Assembly (NCBI RefSeq): GCF_000820045.1
Contig: NZ_CDBJ01000071.1
Location: 152,467 to 190,139 of the forward strand
DNA: 37,673 nt
Reading direction: 5' to 3'
DNA from: Aeromonas rivuli
GTDB lineage: Bacteria > Pseudomonadota > Gammaproteobacteria > Enterobacterales > Aeromonadaceae
Of this stretch, positions 23,138-32,786 are shown piece by piece. Numbering within the stretch: position 1 is the stretch's first letter; each line of letters opens with the position of its first letter. The position numbers and the translations under genes were made by a program. The notes under the pieces were generated by a model. That model had not been told where the DNA came from, ran no database searches, and worked only from the letters and a program-made list of their open reading frames with translations.

Positions 23138-23838
23138 GGTTTGGCTCCTTCGGAAGAATCCAGTTCGCGGCTCCACGACAGGCCGTTGACGTAGATCCCC
23201 AGTGGGTTCTTGCGCAGGCGCTGTTCGGTGCGCGGGGTTTGCAGGACAGTGGAAAGCACGGCGTTCCAGCGTTCGGTGCCAGCGGGCGCGCCATTGACGA
23301 ACCGCTGCTCCGTCCAGCGGACGTTGAACGAGGCATCGCTGGCGCGCGTAACGCTGGTGATCTGCACCGTCACCGACTCGCGGCCGACGCGGGCGAACGG
23401 ATCGTTCTTGCTGGCGTAGTCGTTGAGCACGGCCGCGCCGCGGTCGGTGGTGTAGTCGTAGGCATCGAGCCAGTTCTGCCGCACCACGATGGGGTCGATG
23501 GACAGCGAGCGCACCAGCGTCACGAAGCGCGCAAGGTGATGCGCGATCTGCGCATCGGCAGGCCGGTACGGCGTGGCGGCCTCGCCCACGGTACGCACCT
23601 GGCCGGATTGATCGACTTCGATGACGTAGGGCGTGACGATGGACTGCGCCGAGCGCCACACCAGGCCGCCGGCCATCAGCAAGGCCAGCACCAGGCAGCC
23701 GAAGGCCATCAGCCGCCAGTTCTTCGCCTGCACTCGGGCCGAGCCGATGCGTTCGTCCCACACCTGGGCGGCGGCTTGATACGGAGTGGCAGGCTGCGGC
23801 GTATCGGCATAGCGCACCTGCGGTCGTTTGAATCGCAT
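23134..23838 (-). CDS. trbF: Conjugal transfer protein TrbF (VirB8-like)
   Basis: A 234-residue bitopic inner-membrane protein that bridges the type IV secretion core. A soluble N-terminus with TPYQAAAQVWDERIGSARVQ is followed by one transmembrane helix at about 43-62. The periplasmic VirB8 domain contains YVIEVDQSGQV and FVTLVRSLSIDPIVVRQNW. It starts 24 nt after trbL and overlaps trbG by 4 bp. Appears intact. Confidence 0.95.
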   Translation of the reverse strand: MRFKRPQVRYADTPQPATPYQAAAQVWDERIGSARVQAKNWRLMAFGCLVLALLMAGGLVWRSAQSIVTPYVIEVDQSGQVRTVGEAATPYRPADAQIAHHLARFVTLVRSLSIDPIVVRQNWLDAYDYTTDRGAAVLNDYASKNDPFARVGRESVTVQITSVTRASDASFNVRWTEQRFVNGAPAGTERWNAVLSTVLQTPRTEQRLRKNPLGIYVNGLSWSRELDSSEGAKP

Positions 23839-23862
23839 GGTCAGTTCTCCTTGTGAATCGCT

Positions 23863-25257
23863 TTAGTCGTCGGAGCCGCGCAGGCTCGGGCCTTGCCCGG
23901 AGCCGCCGCCATCGCCACCGCGCAACGTGTGTGCGGCAGTGGTCGCGGCATGGGTGATCTGCTGGCGGCGGTGCATCCGCTTGGCCCATGCGGGCTGCTC
24001 TTGCTTCTGCGAGCTGGCGGCGCTGTCTGTGGCTTCGCCTGCGGCCGCCTGGCCGGAGCCAGCACCACCGGGCGCAGCACCGGCACCGGCTTCTGTGCCG
24101 TTCCATCCAGCGCGGAAAGAGCCGGCCATCTTCTGCGCTGCGCCGGACGCGCCAGATGCGGCGCTGCGCCCGGCAGACTGCGCGCCGGTCTTGGCGACAT
24201 TGCCCAACCCGGCCATCGCGCCCTTGGCCCCTCCGCCCGCAGCGGCGGAACCAGCCTGGAACGCCGAGCGTGCGCTACCGGCCGCCGAGGTGGCGGCACG
24301 CGCACCGGCGCCGGCCAGCTTCGCGGCTGCCGGCGCCATGCGTGCCCCGGCCACGACCGCACCGCCCACGCCCGTCGCGGCAGCACCAATGGCAACGGCC
24401 GTGCCGGTGGCGCCAATGGCAGCACCGGCCATCGCGCCTGCGCCAAGCTGCGGCGCACCGGACACCAGGCCGGTTGCGATGCCCGGCCCATAGATGCCCA
24501 GCGCCAGCAGCGCGAGCGAGGCCAGCATCACGACAAGGGCGTGATCGATGGAGGGTTCGTCGGGGTGAACCTGGAACTCCGCGAACAGGCCCGAACCGAT
24601 GCCGACGATGACGGCCAGCACCAAGACCTTGATGCCCGACGACACCACATTGCCGAGCACTTTTTCCGCGAGAAACGAGGTCTTGTTCCAGAGCGCGAAC
24701 GGCACCAGCACGAAGCCGGCGAGCGTGGTCAGCTTGAACTCGATCAGCGTGATGAAAAGCTGGATCGCCAGCACGAAGAAACACAGGATGACGGTGAGCC
24801 AGGCGAGGAACATCACCACGATGGGATCGATGTTCACGAACACTTCGGGGAAGCCCGCCATGTCGCCGATCTGGTCGAGGATCGGCGCGCCGGCGTCGAT
24901 GCCGGTCTTGGCCAGCCGCCCCGGTTGCAGGAAGTTCTCCATCGTCATGGTCGAGCCGGTGGCCGTCAGGCCCAGCCCGGCGAACGAACGGAACACGATG
25001 CCGGCCAACCAGTTGAAGTTGCCGATGATGTAGGCGAAGGCACCGACGTAGAGCACCTTGCGCAGCAGCTTGGCGATCACGTCCTCGCCCTGGCCTGTGG
25101 CGTGGCTCATGGCCCAATACAAGCCGGCGACGGTCATGTCGATGACGATCAGCGTGGCGGTCAGGAACGCCACTTCACCTTGCAGCAGACCGAAACCCGA
25201 GTCGATGTAGCGCGAGAACGTATCGAGGAAGCGGTCGATGATGGTCACGTCGTTCAT
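23863..25257 (-). CDS. trbL: Conjugal transfer protein TrbL (VirB6-like)
   Basis: A 464-residue polytopic inner-membrane protein forming part of the DNA/protein channel. It has a family-typical start MNDVTIIDRFLDTFSRYID and about six helices to residue ~290. A long Gly/Ala-rich region at about 270-420 and a charged C-terminus follow, common in this family. It overlaps the trbK-like gene by 4 bp. The low-complexity section explains long open frames on the opposite strand. Confidence 0.95.
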   Translation of the reverse strand: MNDVTIIDRFLDTFSRYIDSGFGLLQGEVAFLTATLIVIDMTVAGLYWAMSHATGQGEDVIAKLLRKVLYVGAFAYIIGNFNWLAGIVFRSFAGLGLTATGSTMTMENFLQPGRLAKTGIDAGAPILDQIGDMAGFPEVFVNIDPIVVMFLAWLTVILCFFVLAIQLFITLIEFKLTTLAGFVLVPFALWNKTSFLAEKVLGNVVSSGIKVLVLAVIVGIGSGLFAEFQVHPDEPSIDHALVVMLASLALLALGIYGPGIATGLVSGAPQLGAGAMAGAAIGATGTAVAIGAAATGVGGAVVAGARMAPAAAKLAGAGARAATSAAGSARSAFQAGSAAAGGGAKGAMAGLGNVAKTGAQSAGRSAASGASGAAQKMAGSFRAGWNGTEAGAGAAPGGAGSGQAAAGEATDSAASSQKQEQPAWAKRMHRRQQITHAATTAAHTLRGGDGGGSGQGPSLRGSDD

Positions 25258-25556
25258 GGCGTGTCCTCTCCAATGGGTTCATCGAAGCTCGCCGGAATCG
25301 GCGGCAGCTCGGCCAGCGTCCGGTATTCATCCGGCCCGGCTTGGCCGGAGAAGAAGCGCCGCCGGAACGCTTCGGCGGCGGCGCGGCAGTCGTCTTCGTC
25401 CACGGCCCGCCGGTCGGCCGCGCACTGCGCACGCAACGCCTTGAGCCGCACGGGATCGGCAACCAATGCGTCGGCCAAGTTCTCTGCTGGCTGCTGGCCG
25501 CACGCGGTCAGCAGCAGGGCCAGCAGCGAAACCGACAAGACGGGAGCGCATCGCAT
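25254..25556 (-). CDS. trbK: TrbK/EexN-like entry-exclusion lipoprotein
   Basis: A 100-residue lipoprotein with LLTAC (lipid Cys19). The core carries ADPVRLKALRAQCAADRR and a second cysteine 12 residues later (Cys45 and Cys57). Small lipoproteins in this operon position (between trbJ and trbL) act in entry exclusion in related plasmids, blocking redundant mating. GGAGG precedes the ATG by about 6 nt. It is clearly related to the protein encoded at 33022-33300. Function here is by position and resemblance. Confidence 0.8.
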   Translation of the reverse strand: MRCAPVLSVSLLALLLTACGQQPAENLADALVADPVRLKALRAQCAADRRAVDEDDCRAAAEAFRRRFFSGQAGPDEYRTLAELPPIPASFDEPIGEDTP

Positions 25557-25567
25557 GGCCGCCTCCG

Positions 25568-26305
25568 TCAGTTGTTGTAGAAATTGATGGACTGCGGCGT
25601 GTACGGCGTGCCGCTGCCCAGGAAGCGCCGCCGCACTTCGCGGGCGCGCTCGGTGGCCGCCGCCTGCCGCGCCAGTTCCAGCGAGGCCGAGCGGTCTTGC
25701 GTGATCTGGAGCTGCTGGGACTGGATGGACTGCTTGGCCTGCAAGGCAAGAAGCTGGTTGGTCGCCTGCTGCGCCTGCAAGGCACCGGTGGCCGACTGGC
25801 TCTGGCTCACGAGGTCGGCCAGCGCGCTTTCGTCTTGGGCCAGGTTCTGCGACACCTGCGCCTGCATCCGCATCGCGGTATGCAAGCCATCGAGCGTGTT
25901 CTTCCAGCGTTCGCGGGCGTCCTGCGCCATGCGGTCGCCGCTGATGGTCGCGGCGTACTGCTCCGGGTACAGACGGGCAAACGTGGCATCCATGCTCTGC
26001 ACGTCGTAGGCCAGTCCCTGTGCCTCGGCGATCAGGCGTTCGGTGGTGGCGAGCGTGGAGCGCAGGCGGTTGACGATGTTGAAATCGAGGCTCGTCAGAT
26101 TGCGGGCCTGGTTTATCAACATCTGCGCCTCGTTTTGCAGTTGATTGATCTGGTTGTTGATCTGCTCCATCGTGCGAATTGCCGTCAGCGTGTTCTGCAC
26201 AAGGTTGGCGGGGTCGATGAACGTGAGCGCTGATGCGGGCTGCGCGGTCAGCAGCGTCACCGACAGCACGGCAGTCAGGGATACGGAAAGAGCACGGGTC
26301 TTCAT
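25568..26305 (-). CDS. trbJ: Conjugal transfer protein TrbJ (VirB5-like)
   Basis: A 245-residue secreted protein. The signal peptide ends near ASA-L (about residue 26). It is followed by FIDPANLVQNTLTAIRTMEQ and a long helical, Gln-rich coiled-coil body (about 45-215), as expected for the VirB5-like minor pilus component. It ends in YTPQSINFYNN, a common C-terminal pattern. The ATG at 26305 overlaps the trbE stop by 4 bp, so translation may depend on ribosomes finishing trbE, which is broken here. Confidence 0.93.
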   Translation of the reverse strand: MKTRALSVSLTAVLSVTLLTAQPASALTFIDPANLVQNTLTAIRTMEQINNQINQLQNEAQMLINQARNLTSLDFNIVNRLRSTLATTERLIAEAQGLAYDVQSMDATFARLYPEQYAATISGDRMAQDARERWKNTLDGLHTAMRMQAQVSQNLAQDESALADLVSQSQSATGALQAQQATNQLLALQAKQSIQSQQLQITQDRSASLELARQAAATERAREVRRRFLGSGTPYTPQSINFYNN

Positions 26306-28612
26306 GGCGAAACCTCCAGCGGTTGAGAAGCGAGGAAAGAAGCCGCCGCAGGCGAGGACGGCAGCAGGTCGGCGGCCCAGTCGAGGCCGCGATGGCGCAG
26401 CCACGCACCGGCGAAGCCGGGAGCGCCGGCCTGCGTCAGCACGCGGTCAATGTCGCGTTGGTCTTGCGGTGTGGATGCGCCCGCGAAGGCGAGCGCGGCC
26501 GGCCCCAGGTCGAGGTCGAACAGGCGATTGCCGAGACGCGATTGGTAGTAGTAGTCGCGCTTGGGCTGGGCGGTGGCGACGATCTCGATTTGCCGGCTGT
26601 TGAGGCCGAAGCCCTCGTAGATCGTGCGAATCTGCGGTTCGGTCGCCTGCGGGTTGGGTAAGAAAATCCGACTCGGGCAGCTCTCGATGATTGCGGGCGC
26701 AATGCTCGAATCCTTGATGTCCGCCAGACTCTGCGTGGCGAAGATCACGGACACGTTTTTCTTGCGCAGCGTCTTCAACCATTGGCGAATGCGCGCGGCG
26801 AAAGACGGCTCATCGAGGAACAGCCACGCCTCATCCAGAATCAGCAGCGTCGGCGCACCGTCGAAACGCTCATCGAAGCGGGCGAACAGGTAGCGCAGCA
26901 CCGCTTGCACGGCGGCGGGGCTGTGCATCAGTTCTTCCATCTCGAAGCCCTGTACGTCACCGAAGCCGAGACGATCGGTGTCCGCGTCCAGCAGCTTGCC
27001 GTGCGCGCCACCGAGCACATAGGGCGCGAGTGCCTGCCGTAGCGCGTTCGATTGCAGCAGCACCGAGAACCCGGTCAACGTGCGCTGCTCAACAGGAGCA
27101 CCGGCCAAGCTGCCCAGCGCCGACCAGATGACCGCCTTCTCGTCCGGGCCGACCGTCACGCCCTCATGCAGCAGGCGGCCTTCCACCCATTCGGCGGCCC
27201 AGGAGCGATAGCTTTCCCGGTCGATACGCGCGAGCGGCTGGAAGGCAATGCCGCCATCGGCACCCAAGTCGTAGTGCTCGCCGCCCAGGCCCAGGATGGT
27301 GGCGCGCATCGAGCGGCCCATATCAAAGGCGAATACGCGCGAGCCGCGATAGCGGCGGGCCGTCCAGGTGGTCGTTCTTCTCCGGCCCGGCCCATACGGC
27401 GGACAGCGGCATCATGTGCGCCAGGTTCAGCGTCGAGACGATGGGCTGGCGGACATTCGCATAGGCATTGCCGGGGATGGACGACAGCCACGCATCCACG
27501 GCATTCAAAGTCTCGGGGATGGTCACGAAACCCCGGCCCTGGATGACGCGCTCCACCATGCGCAGTTTTTCGTCGGCCGCGGCTGGATCGGCATCGAGCA
27601 CCGTCACCGTTGCAGTGAAGTGACCGAAGGCCACCTGATCGCCACCTAGCTCCTGCATCGCGGCATCCGCGTCGGCCGCCTTGTTGCTCGCGTCGGTATC
27701 GACCAGCGGGCTTTCCTGCTGGAAGATGGTTTCGCGCAGCAGCGCCACCACGTTCTTGCGCTTGGCGAACCACTGGCGGCGCAGGCGGCCCAGCTCTTTT
27801 TCCGCTTCGGCTTTGTCCAGGCAGAGAAAGCGCGTGCTCCAGCGGTAGGCGAAGCCCAGGCGGTTGAGATCGTCCAGCAGGCCCGGCCAGGTCGAAGTCG
27901 GAAAGCCGCGCACCGACACCACGCGCAGGTGCTGGTCACCCAGCGTCGGCGCCAGGCCGCCGACCAGCGCGGAGTCGGCCAGCAGTGCGTCGATATGGAA
28001 CGGCACTTCGGGTACGCCCACGCGGTAGCGCCGCGTGGACACCGTGGCGTGCAGGTAGGTCAGCGTCTCGGCGTCATCGAGCCAGGCGATTTCCGGCATC
28101 ACGCCATCGAGCAAGTCGAAGACACGATCAGTTTCCGCTACGAAGGCTTCGAGCCGGCCGTGCCAGTCGACGCCGTCGCCGGGCGCGTTCTCGTAGAGCA
28201 GCTTGGCCGCGCGGGCGCGCGATTCTTCGGGCGGCAGGTACGCGAGCGTCAGGTGATAGCCGCTCTCGAAGTGATGCCCCGATTCCTCGAAGGCGGCGCG
28301 GCGTTCCTCGTCCACGAGCCAGGACAGCGGTTCGGGAAAGTCAGAATGCGGGTAGTCCGCCGCCGGTCGGCGCTCGGCCTCAATGAACAAGGCCCAGCCC
28401 GAACCCAATCGGCGCAGCGCGTTGTTGAGCCGCGCTGATGTGGCGATCAGTTCGCCCTGCGTTGCGCTGTCCAGATCAGGCCCGCGAAAGCGCGCCGTGC
28501 GCTGGAAACTGCCGTCCTTGTTCAAGACGACACCCGGCGCGATCAGGCCGGCCCAGGGCAACCAGTCGGCCAGCAGCGCGGGGCGCTGGCGGTATTCGGC
28601 AAGGTTCAGCAT
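26302..28612 (-). pseudogene. trbE: trbE (VirB4-like transfer ATPase) with internal deletion and frameshift
   Basis: Energises type IV secretion in intact form. The N-terminal part starts MLNLAEYRQRPALLADWL at 28612 and is normal to HMMPLSAVWAGPEKNDHLDGPP. It then reads out of frame and stops at 27323. The C-terminal part resumes in another frame as RRYRGSRVFAFDMGRSMR and continues through Walker B (LLILDEAW) to the stop at 26302. The ~40 residues expected between DGPPL and FRRYRG, which carry the Walker A P-loop, are absent. No GxxGxGKS-type motif occurs in either part. The junction (27351-27358) is the 8-mer AGCGGCGG, consistent with deletion between short repeats. Confidence 0.9.
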
Positions 28613-28623
28613 GGCGGCGTCCC

Positions 28624-28896
28624 CTACACGTCCAGCAGCGGTTTGTGCTTGATGTGCCGGGCGAAGACCTGCATGAACTGCGGATCGACGCGCGCGCCCC
28701 AGACCGCCAGCGAATGGCCGACGATCCAGAGCACCGCACCGGGAATCCACAGTTGCAGGCCCAGCCCGACGGCGGCGGCCAGCGTGCCGTTGGCAATCGC
28801 CACGGTGCGCGGCGCACCGCCCATCAGGATCGGCTCGGTGAGTGAGCGATGCAGCGGCACCTCGAAGCCCGCCGTGAAGGCATCCGGGGCACTCAT
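28624..28896 (-). CDS. trbD: Conjugal transfer protein TrbD (VirB3-like)
   Basis: A 90-residue inner-membrane protein with a VirB3-like start (FEVPLHRSLTEPILMGGAPR) and two hydrophobic segments at about 30-65. It overlaps trbC by 4 bp and lies 11 nt before trbE. Family proteins associate with the VirB4 ATPase and the pilin. Intact. Confidence 0.92.
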   Translation of the reverse strand: MSAPDAFTAGFEVPLHRSLTEPILMGGAPRTVAIANGTLAAAVGLGLQLWIPGAVLWIVGHSLAVWGARVDPQFMQVFARHIKHKPLLDV

Positions 28897-29276
28897 ACGA
28901 CCGCCCCGCCGGAGAACGAGAAGAACGACAGGAAGAACGAGGACGCCGCGAACGCGATGCTCAACCCGAAGACGATCTGGATCAGCTTGCGGAAGCCGCC
29001 GCTGGTATCACCGAAGGCCAGCGCCAGGCCGGTGGAAATGATGATGATGACTGCGACGATGCGCGCCACCGGCCCCTGGATGGATTCGAGGATCGAGGTC
29101 AGCGGCCCTTCCCAGGGCATCGAGGAACCGGAGGCTTTCGCCGTGCCGGCCGTCATCAGCATGATGGCGGCCAGCAGCAGGCCGTGCTGCGCCGGCGCGG
29201 CCAGGCGACGCAGGCGCGCGAAGGCCGAAGCCGGATTTACGGAAATGCGGAAAGCATGGATGTGCATCTGCGTCAT
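28893..29276 (-). CDS. trbC: Conjugal transfer pilin TrbC (VirB2-like)
   Basis: A 127-residue pro-pilin. A basic N-terminus and long hydrophobic leader end at AKA-SGSS (about residue 49), a likely peptidase site. The mature part has two hydrophobic helices (about 66-88 and 98-120) joined by a short loop GDTSGGFRK, as in cyclic IncP-type pilins. It overlaps trbB and trbD by 4 bp each. Intact. Confidence 0.92.
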   Translation of the reverse strand: MTQMHIHAFRISVNPASAFARLRRLAAPAQHGLLLAAIMLMTAGTAKASGSSMPWEGPLTSILESIQGPVARIVAVIIIISTGLALAFGDTSGGFRKLIQIVFGLSIAFAASSFFLSFFSFSGGAVV

Positions 29277-30319
29277 GGCAGTTCTCCAGAGGGTTCAGAG
29301 GACGGGGAAGGAACTGGCGGCAGCTCGGGAAACGGCGTTTCCAGCGCGTCCGCCATGCGATAGCCCACGCCGTCGAAGCCGACGACGCGGGCGATGCTTT
29401 CGACGTGGCGCTTGCGGCCACGCCCGGCGATGTGGATGACGACGTTGATGGCCTCGGCGATCAACGCGCGCGGCGGATTCACCGCCACTTCAAGAATCAG
29501 TTGTTCCAGGCGCAGCAGCGCGCCCAAGGCGGAACCGGCGTGAATCGTGGCGATGCCACCGGGGTGGCCGGTGCCCCACACCTTGATGAGATCCAGCGCC
29601 TCGCCGCCGCGCACCTCGCCGACGATCACGCGGTCGGGGCGCAGGCGCATCGTGGCGCGCACCAGCTCCTGCATCGACACGACGCCGGCCCGCGTGCGCA
29701 GCGGCACATGGTCGCGGGCCGCGCATTGCAGCTCGATGGTGTCTTCGAGCACCAGCACGCGGTCGCCGGTGGCGGCGATCTCGGCCAGCAGCGCGTTCGC
29801 CAGCGTGGTCTTGCCGGTACTGGTACCGCCGGCGATCAGGATGTTCTGCCGCTCGCGCACGGCGCGGCGCAGGAAGTCCGCCTGGCCGGCAGTCAGAATG
29901 CCGTCGGCCACATAGCGATCCAGGCCGATGATGCTCACGGCCCGCTTGCGCAGTGCGAAGGCTGGCCCCGGTGCGGCCGGCGGCAAGATGCCCTCGAAAC
30001 GCTCGCCCGTCTCGGGCAATTCGGCGGTCAAGAGCGGTTGGCCGCGATGGACTTCCGCGCCGACGTGCGCCGCAACAAGCCGGATGATGCGTTCGCCGTC
30101 GGCTTCGGGCAGCTCGACGCCCAGCGGTGCGCGGCCCGACGACAGCCGATCCACCCACAGGGTGCGATCAGGGTTGAGCATGATTTCCACCACGTCCGGG
30201 TCTTCGAGCGCGGCGGCGATCAGCGGCCCCATTGCCGTGCGCAGCATCTGGATGCGGCGATCCTGTGAAGTGCTGGCCGACGAGCGTGGTTCGGGCGGGA
30301 TCTGCGGAACGGCGCTCAT
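29273..30319 (-). CDS. trbB: Conjugal transfer ATPase TrbB (VirB11-like)
   Basis: A 348-residue cytoplasmic hexameric ATPase of the secretion apparatus. It has an N-terminal domain with VEIMLNPDRTLWVDRLSSG, Walker A GGTSTGKTT near residue 165 and RMRPD..VGEVRGGEALDLIK (Walker B/His box). GHPGGIATIHAGS is also present. Overlaps the ribbon-helix-helix gene and trbC by 4 bp. Appears functional, in contrast to trbE. Confidence 0.95.
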   Translation of the reverse strand: MSAVPQIPPEPRSSASTSQDRRIQMLRTAMGPLIAAALEDPDVVEIMLNPDRTLWVDRLSSGRAPLGVELPEADGERIIRLVAAHVGAEVHRGQPLLTAELPETGERFEGILPPAAPGPAFALRKRAVSIIGLDRYVADGILTAGQADFLRRAVRERQNILIAGGTSTGKTTLANALLAEIAATGDRVLVLEDTIELQCAARDHVPLRTRAGVVSMQELVRATMRLRPDRVIVGEVRGGEALDLIKVWGTGHPGGIATIHAGSALGALLRLEQLILEVAVNPPRALIAEAINVVIHIAGRGRKRHVESIARVVGFDGVGYRMADALETPFPELPPVPSPSSEPSGELP

Positions 30320-30792
30320 GAGGCACGCTCCGTAGCACGTTCATGGGCTTCGGCGAGCGCCGCCGCGTCATCCATCCGCATCGGATCGGGATGCAGTTCT
30401 TCCACCACGTCGCGCACCAGACTGCGGCCGCGCAGCAGGTGCCTGCCGAGCTGTTCGATGAACTGCTCGAAACGCGCCTTGCCCTGCGCGCGGGCTGCGT
30501 CCTGATGCGCCTCGGGCACCGGCGTGCTGACGGTCAGGAAGTAGCGGATGAACAGCGCAAGCGTTTCGATCTGGATGTTCTGGTCGCGCTCCAGCCGTTC
30601 GGCCTGCCGCGACAGGCGATCCAGTCGCTTGGCGATGGCGGCCTCGCGCTGGTCGCCCGCGTCCGGCGACAGCCAGGACGCCAGCGCGGCCGCGACGATG
30701 GACGACTTGGACACGCCTTTCTTGGCGGCGAGTTCTTCCAGACGCTTGGCGTGCTCGTGCTGGATGAACAGGTTGAGGCGGTATTGGCTCAT
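30316..30792 (-). CDS. Ribbon-helix-helix (CopG-like) protein of the transfer operon
   Basis: A 158-residue protein whose first ~45 residues (SQYRLNLFIQHEHAKRLEEL then AAKKGVSKSSIVAAALASWL) form a β-strand followed by two helices, the CopG/Arc pattern. The remainder is helical and charged, with a possible coiled coil at about 55-80. Such proteins lie between traG and trbB in Tn4371-like elements; an accessory or regulatory DNA-binding role is likely but not proven. It overlaps both neighbours by 4 bp. Confidence 0.88.
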   Translation of the reverse strand: MSQYRLNLFIQHEHAKRLEELAAKKGVSKSSIVAAALASWLSPDAGDQREAAIAKRLDRLSRQAERLERDQNIQIETLALFIRYFLTVSTPVPEAHQDAARAQGKARFEQFIEQLGRHLLRGRSLVRDVVEELHPDPMRMDDAAALAEAHERATERAS

Positions 30793-32786
30793 AGGTCGAT
30801 TCCGTCGTTGGGGTCAAGAGAGGCCAGCCGCGCCGTGCGCTGCATGGCCGGGTCAAGCTGGCCTGGGAGCGGCAGCGGCAGGTCGTCGTCGTCATCGAGC
30901 AGCGCGAGGTCATCGGGCGCATCCAGCTCGGGGTCGTAGGCGACGGATTCGGAGAGTTCGGGTTGGCGGCGCGGGCCGCCGTCGTCGGTGCCGCCCAGGT
31001 CATCGGCGGAGGCCGTGGCTGATGCGGCGGGCACGGCCGGAATCGCCAGGCCGCTCCAGTCGTCGGCGCGAGCCGGTGGCACGTCGGCGTACTGCCCAGC
31101 CGCCAGCGCGGGTGGTGGCAGCACGCGCTGCTTGAAATTGGCGTCGGCGTAGTAGCGCAGCTTCTTGGCCTTGATCGGCGCCACGCTGGACACCATCACC
31201 ACGGATTCATCGGGCGGGAGCTGCATCACTTCGCCCGGCGTCAGCAGCGGGCGGGCCGTCTCCTGCCGCGACACCATGAGATGCCCGAGCCACGGCGCGA
31301 GCCGGTGGCCGGCGTAGTTGCGCTGCGCGCGCAGCTCGGTGGCGGTGCCCAGCGTTTCGGAAATGCGCTTGGCGGTGCGCTCGTCGTTAGTAGCGAACGT
31401 CACCCGGACATGGCAGTTGTCCAGAATCGAATGGTTCTGGCCGTAGGCTTTGTCGATCTGGTTGAGCGACTGCGCGATGAGGAAGCTGCGGATGCCGTAG
31501 CCGGCCATGAAGGCAAGCGCCGTCTCAAAGAAGTCGAGCCGGCCCAGCGCCGGAAACTCATCGAGCATCAGCAACAGCTTGTGGCGGCGTTCGATGCCAT
31601 CGCTGCCATCGAGCGATTCGGTGAGGCGTCGCCCGATCTGGTTCAAGATGAGCCGGATCAGCGGCTTGGTGCGGCTAATGTCCGAAGGCGGCACCACCAG
31701 ATACAGCGATACCGGATGCTCGGCGGAAATCAGGTCGGCGATGCGCCAGTCGCAGCGCGACGTGACTTCGGCCACCGTGGGGTCGCGGTACAGGCCGAGG
31801 AACGACATGGCCGTGGACAGCACGCCAGACCGCTCGTTGTCGCTCTTGTTGAGCACCTCGCGCGCGGCGGACGCGACAACCGGGTGCGGTGCATCACCCA
31901 GGTGCTTCGTCGTCATCATCCGGTGCAGCGTCAGCTCAAACGGGCACGCCGGGTCGGAGAGGAAGTTGGCGACGCCGCGCAGCGTCTTGTCCTCGCCCGC
32001 ATACAGCACATGCAGGATGGCGCCGACCAGCAGCGCATGGCTGGTCTTTTCCCAATGATTGCGCTTCTCCAGCGCGCCTTCTGGATCGACCAGAATGTCT
32101 GCGATGTTCTGCACGTCACGCACTTCGTGCGCACCGCGCCGAACCTCCAGTAGCGGGTTGTATGCGGCCGACTGGCCATCTGTAGGGTTGAACAGCAGGC
32201 AGTGCGAGAAGCGCGAGCGCCAGCCGGCAGTGATCTGCCAGTTCTCGCCCTTGATGTCATGGATGACGGCCGACGCAGGCCAAGAAAGCAGGGTCGGCAC
32301 CACCAGACCCACGCCTTTGCCTGAGCGCGTGGGCGCGAAGGTCAGGACGTGTTCCGGGCCTTCATGCCGCAGATACTGGCGATCGTGCTGGCCAAGGAAC
32401 ACCCCGGCAGGGTGCGTGAGGCCGGCTTTCCGAATGTCCTCCCCGTTCGCCCAGCGTGCCGAGCCGTAGGTCGTGACTAGCCGCGACTGCCGCGAGCGCC
32501 AGATCGACATGCAGATGGCGACCAGCACCGCCAGCAAACCGCTGCCTCCAGCGATGGCACCGCCCGTGACGAAGACGCGCGGCGCGTAGGCGTCGAAGAA
32601 GAACCACCACTCGAACAGCCGCCAGGGGTGGTAGATCGGCGTTCCGAGAAGATCGAACCACGGCGAGCCAAGGCGTACTTGATAGCCAAGGGCGGCGGCT
32701 GTCCATTGTGTGGCGCTCCACACTCCGGCGATCACGATCCCGAAAACCACGGTGATCTGACCGAACAGAACGTTCGTTCCCTGCAA
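30789..32786 (-). CDS. traG: Conjugal transfer coupling protein TraG (VirD4-like)
   Basis: Couples the relaxase-DNA complex to the secretion channel at the inner membrane. The 665-residue protein has hydrophobic segments in the first ~110 residues, Walker A APTRSGKG near 150-157 and Walker B LLLMLDEFPALG near 400. A C-terminal acidic, Pro-rich tail lies at about 600-665. The start is TTG at 32786 with GGAGG 9 nt upstream; the sequence MQGTNVLFGQITVVFGIV fits the family start. It is first in the transfer operon. Intact. Confidence 0.94.
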   Translation of the reverse strand: MQGTNVLFGQITVVFGIVIAGVWSATQWTAAALGYQVRLGSPWFDLLGTPIYHPWRLFEWWFFFDAYAPRVFVTGGAIAGGSGLLAVLVAICMSIWRSRQSRLVTTYGSARWANGEDIRKAGLTHPAGVFLGQHDRQYLRHEGPEHVLTFAPTRSGKGVGLVVPTLLSWPASAVIHDIKGENWQITAGWRSRFSHCLLFNPTDGQSAAYNPLLEVRRGAHEVRDVQNIADILVDPEGALEKRNHWEKTSHALLVGAILHVLYAGEDKTLRGVANFLSDPACPFELTLHRMMTTKHLGDAPHPVVASAAREVLNKSDNERSGVLSTAMSFLGLYRDPTVAEVTSRCDWRIADLISAEHPVSLYLVVPPSDISRTKPLIRLILNQIGRRLTESLDGSDGIERRHKLLLMLDEFPALGRLDFFETALAFMAGYGIRSFLIAQSLNQIDKAYGQNHSILDNCHVRVTFATNDERTAKRISETLGTATELRAQRNYAGHRLAPWLGHLMVSRQETARPLLTPGEVMQLPPDESVVMVSSVAPIKAKKLRYYADANFKQRVLPPPALAAGQYADVPPARADDWSGLAIPAVPAASATASADDLGGTDDGGPRRQPELSESVAYDPELDAPDDLALLDDDDDLPLPLPGQLDPAMQRTARLASLDPNDGIDL

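Noticed and set aside
23138..24106. N-terminal extension of trbG's frame to 657 residues
   Set aside because: The extension is Arg/His/Cys-rich antiframe sequence of trbF and trbL; trbG has its own ribosome-binding site and lipoprotein signal at 23137.
23893..25587. 564-residue plus-strand frame opposite trbL
   Set aside because: Low-complexity Gly/Ala region of trbL produces long antisense frames; no recognisable domain.
26302..27321. 339-residue frame as a separate ATPase gene starting at ATG 27321
   Set aside because: It is the C-terminal part of TrbE; TrbE-like sequence continues in the same frame upstream of that ATG (RRYRGSRVFAFD), so it is a pseudogene fragment, not a new gene.
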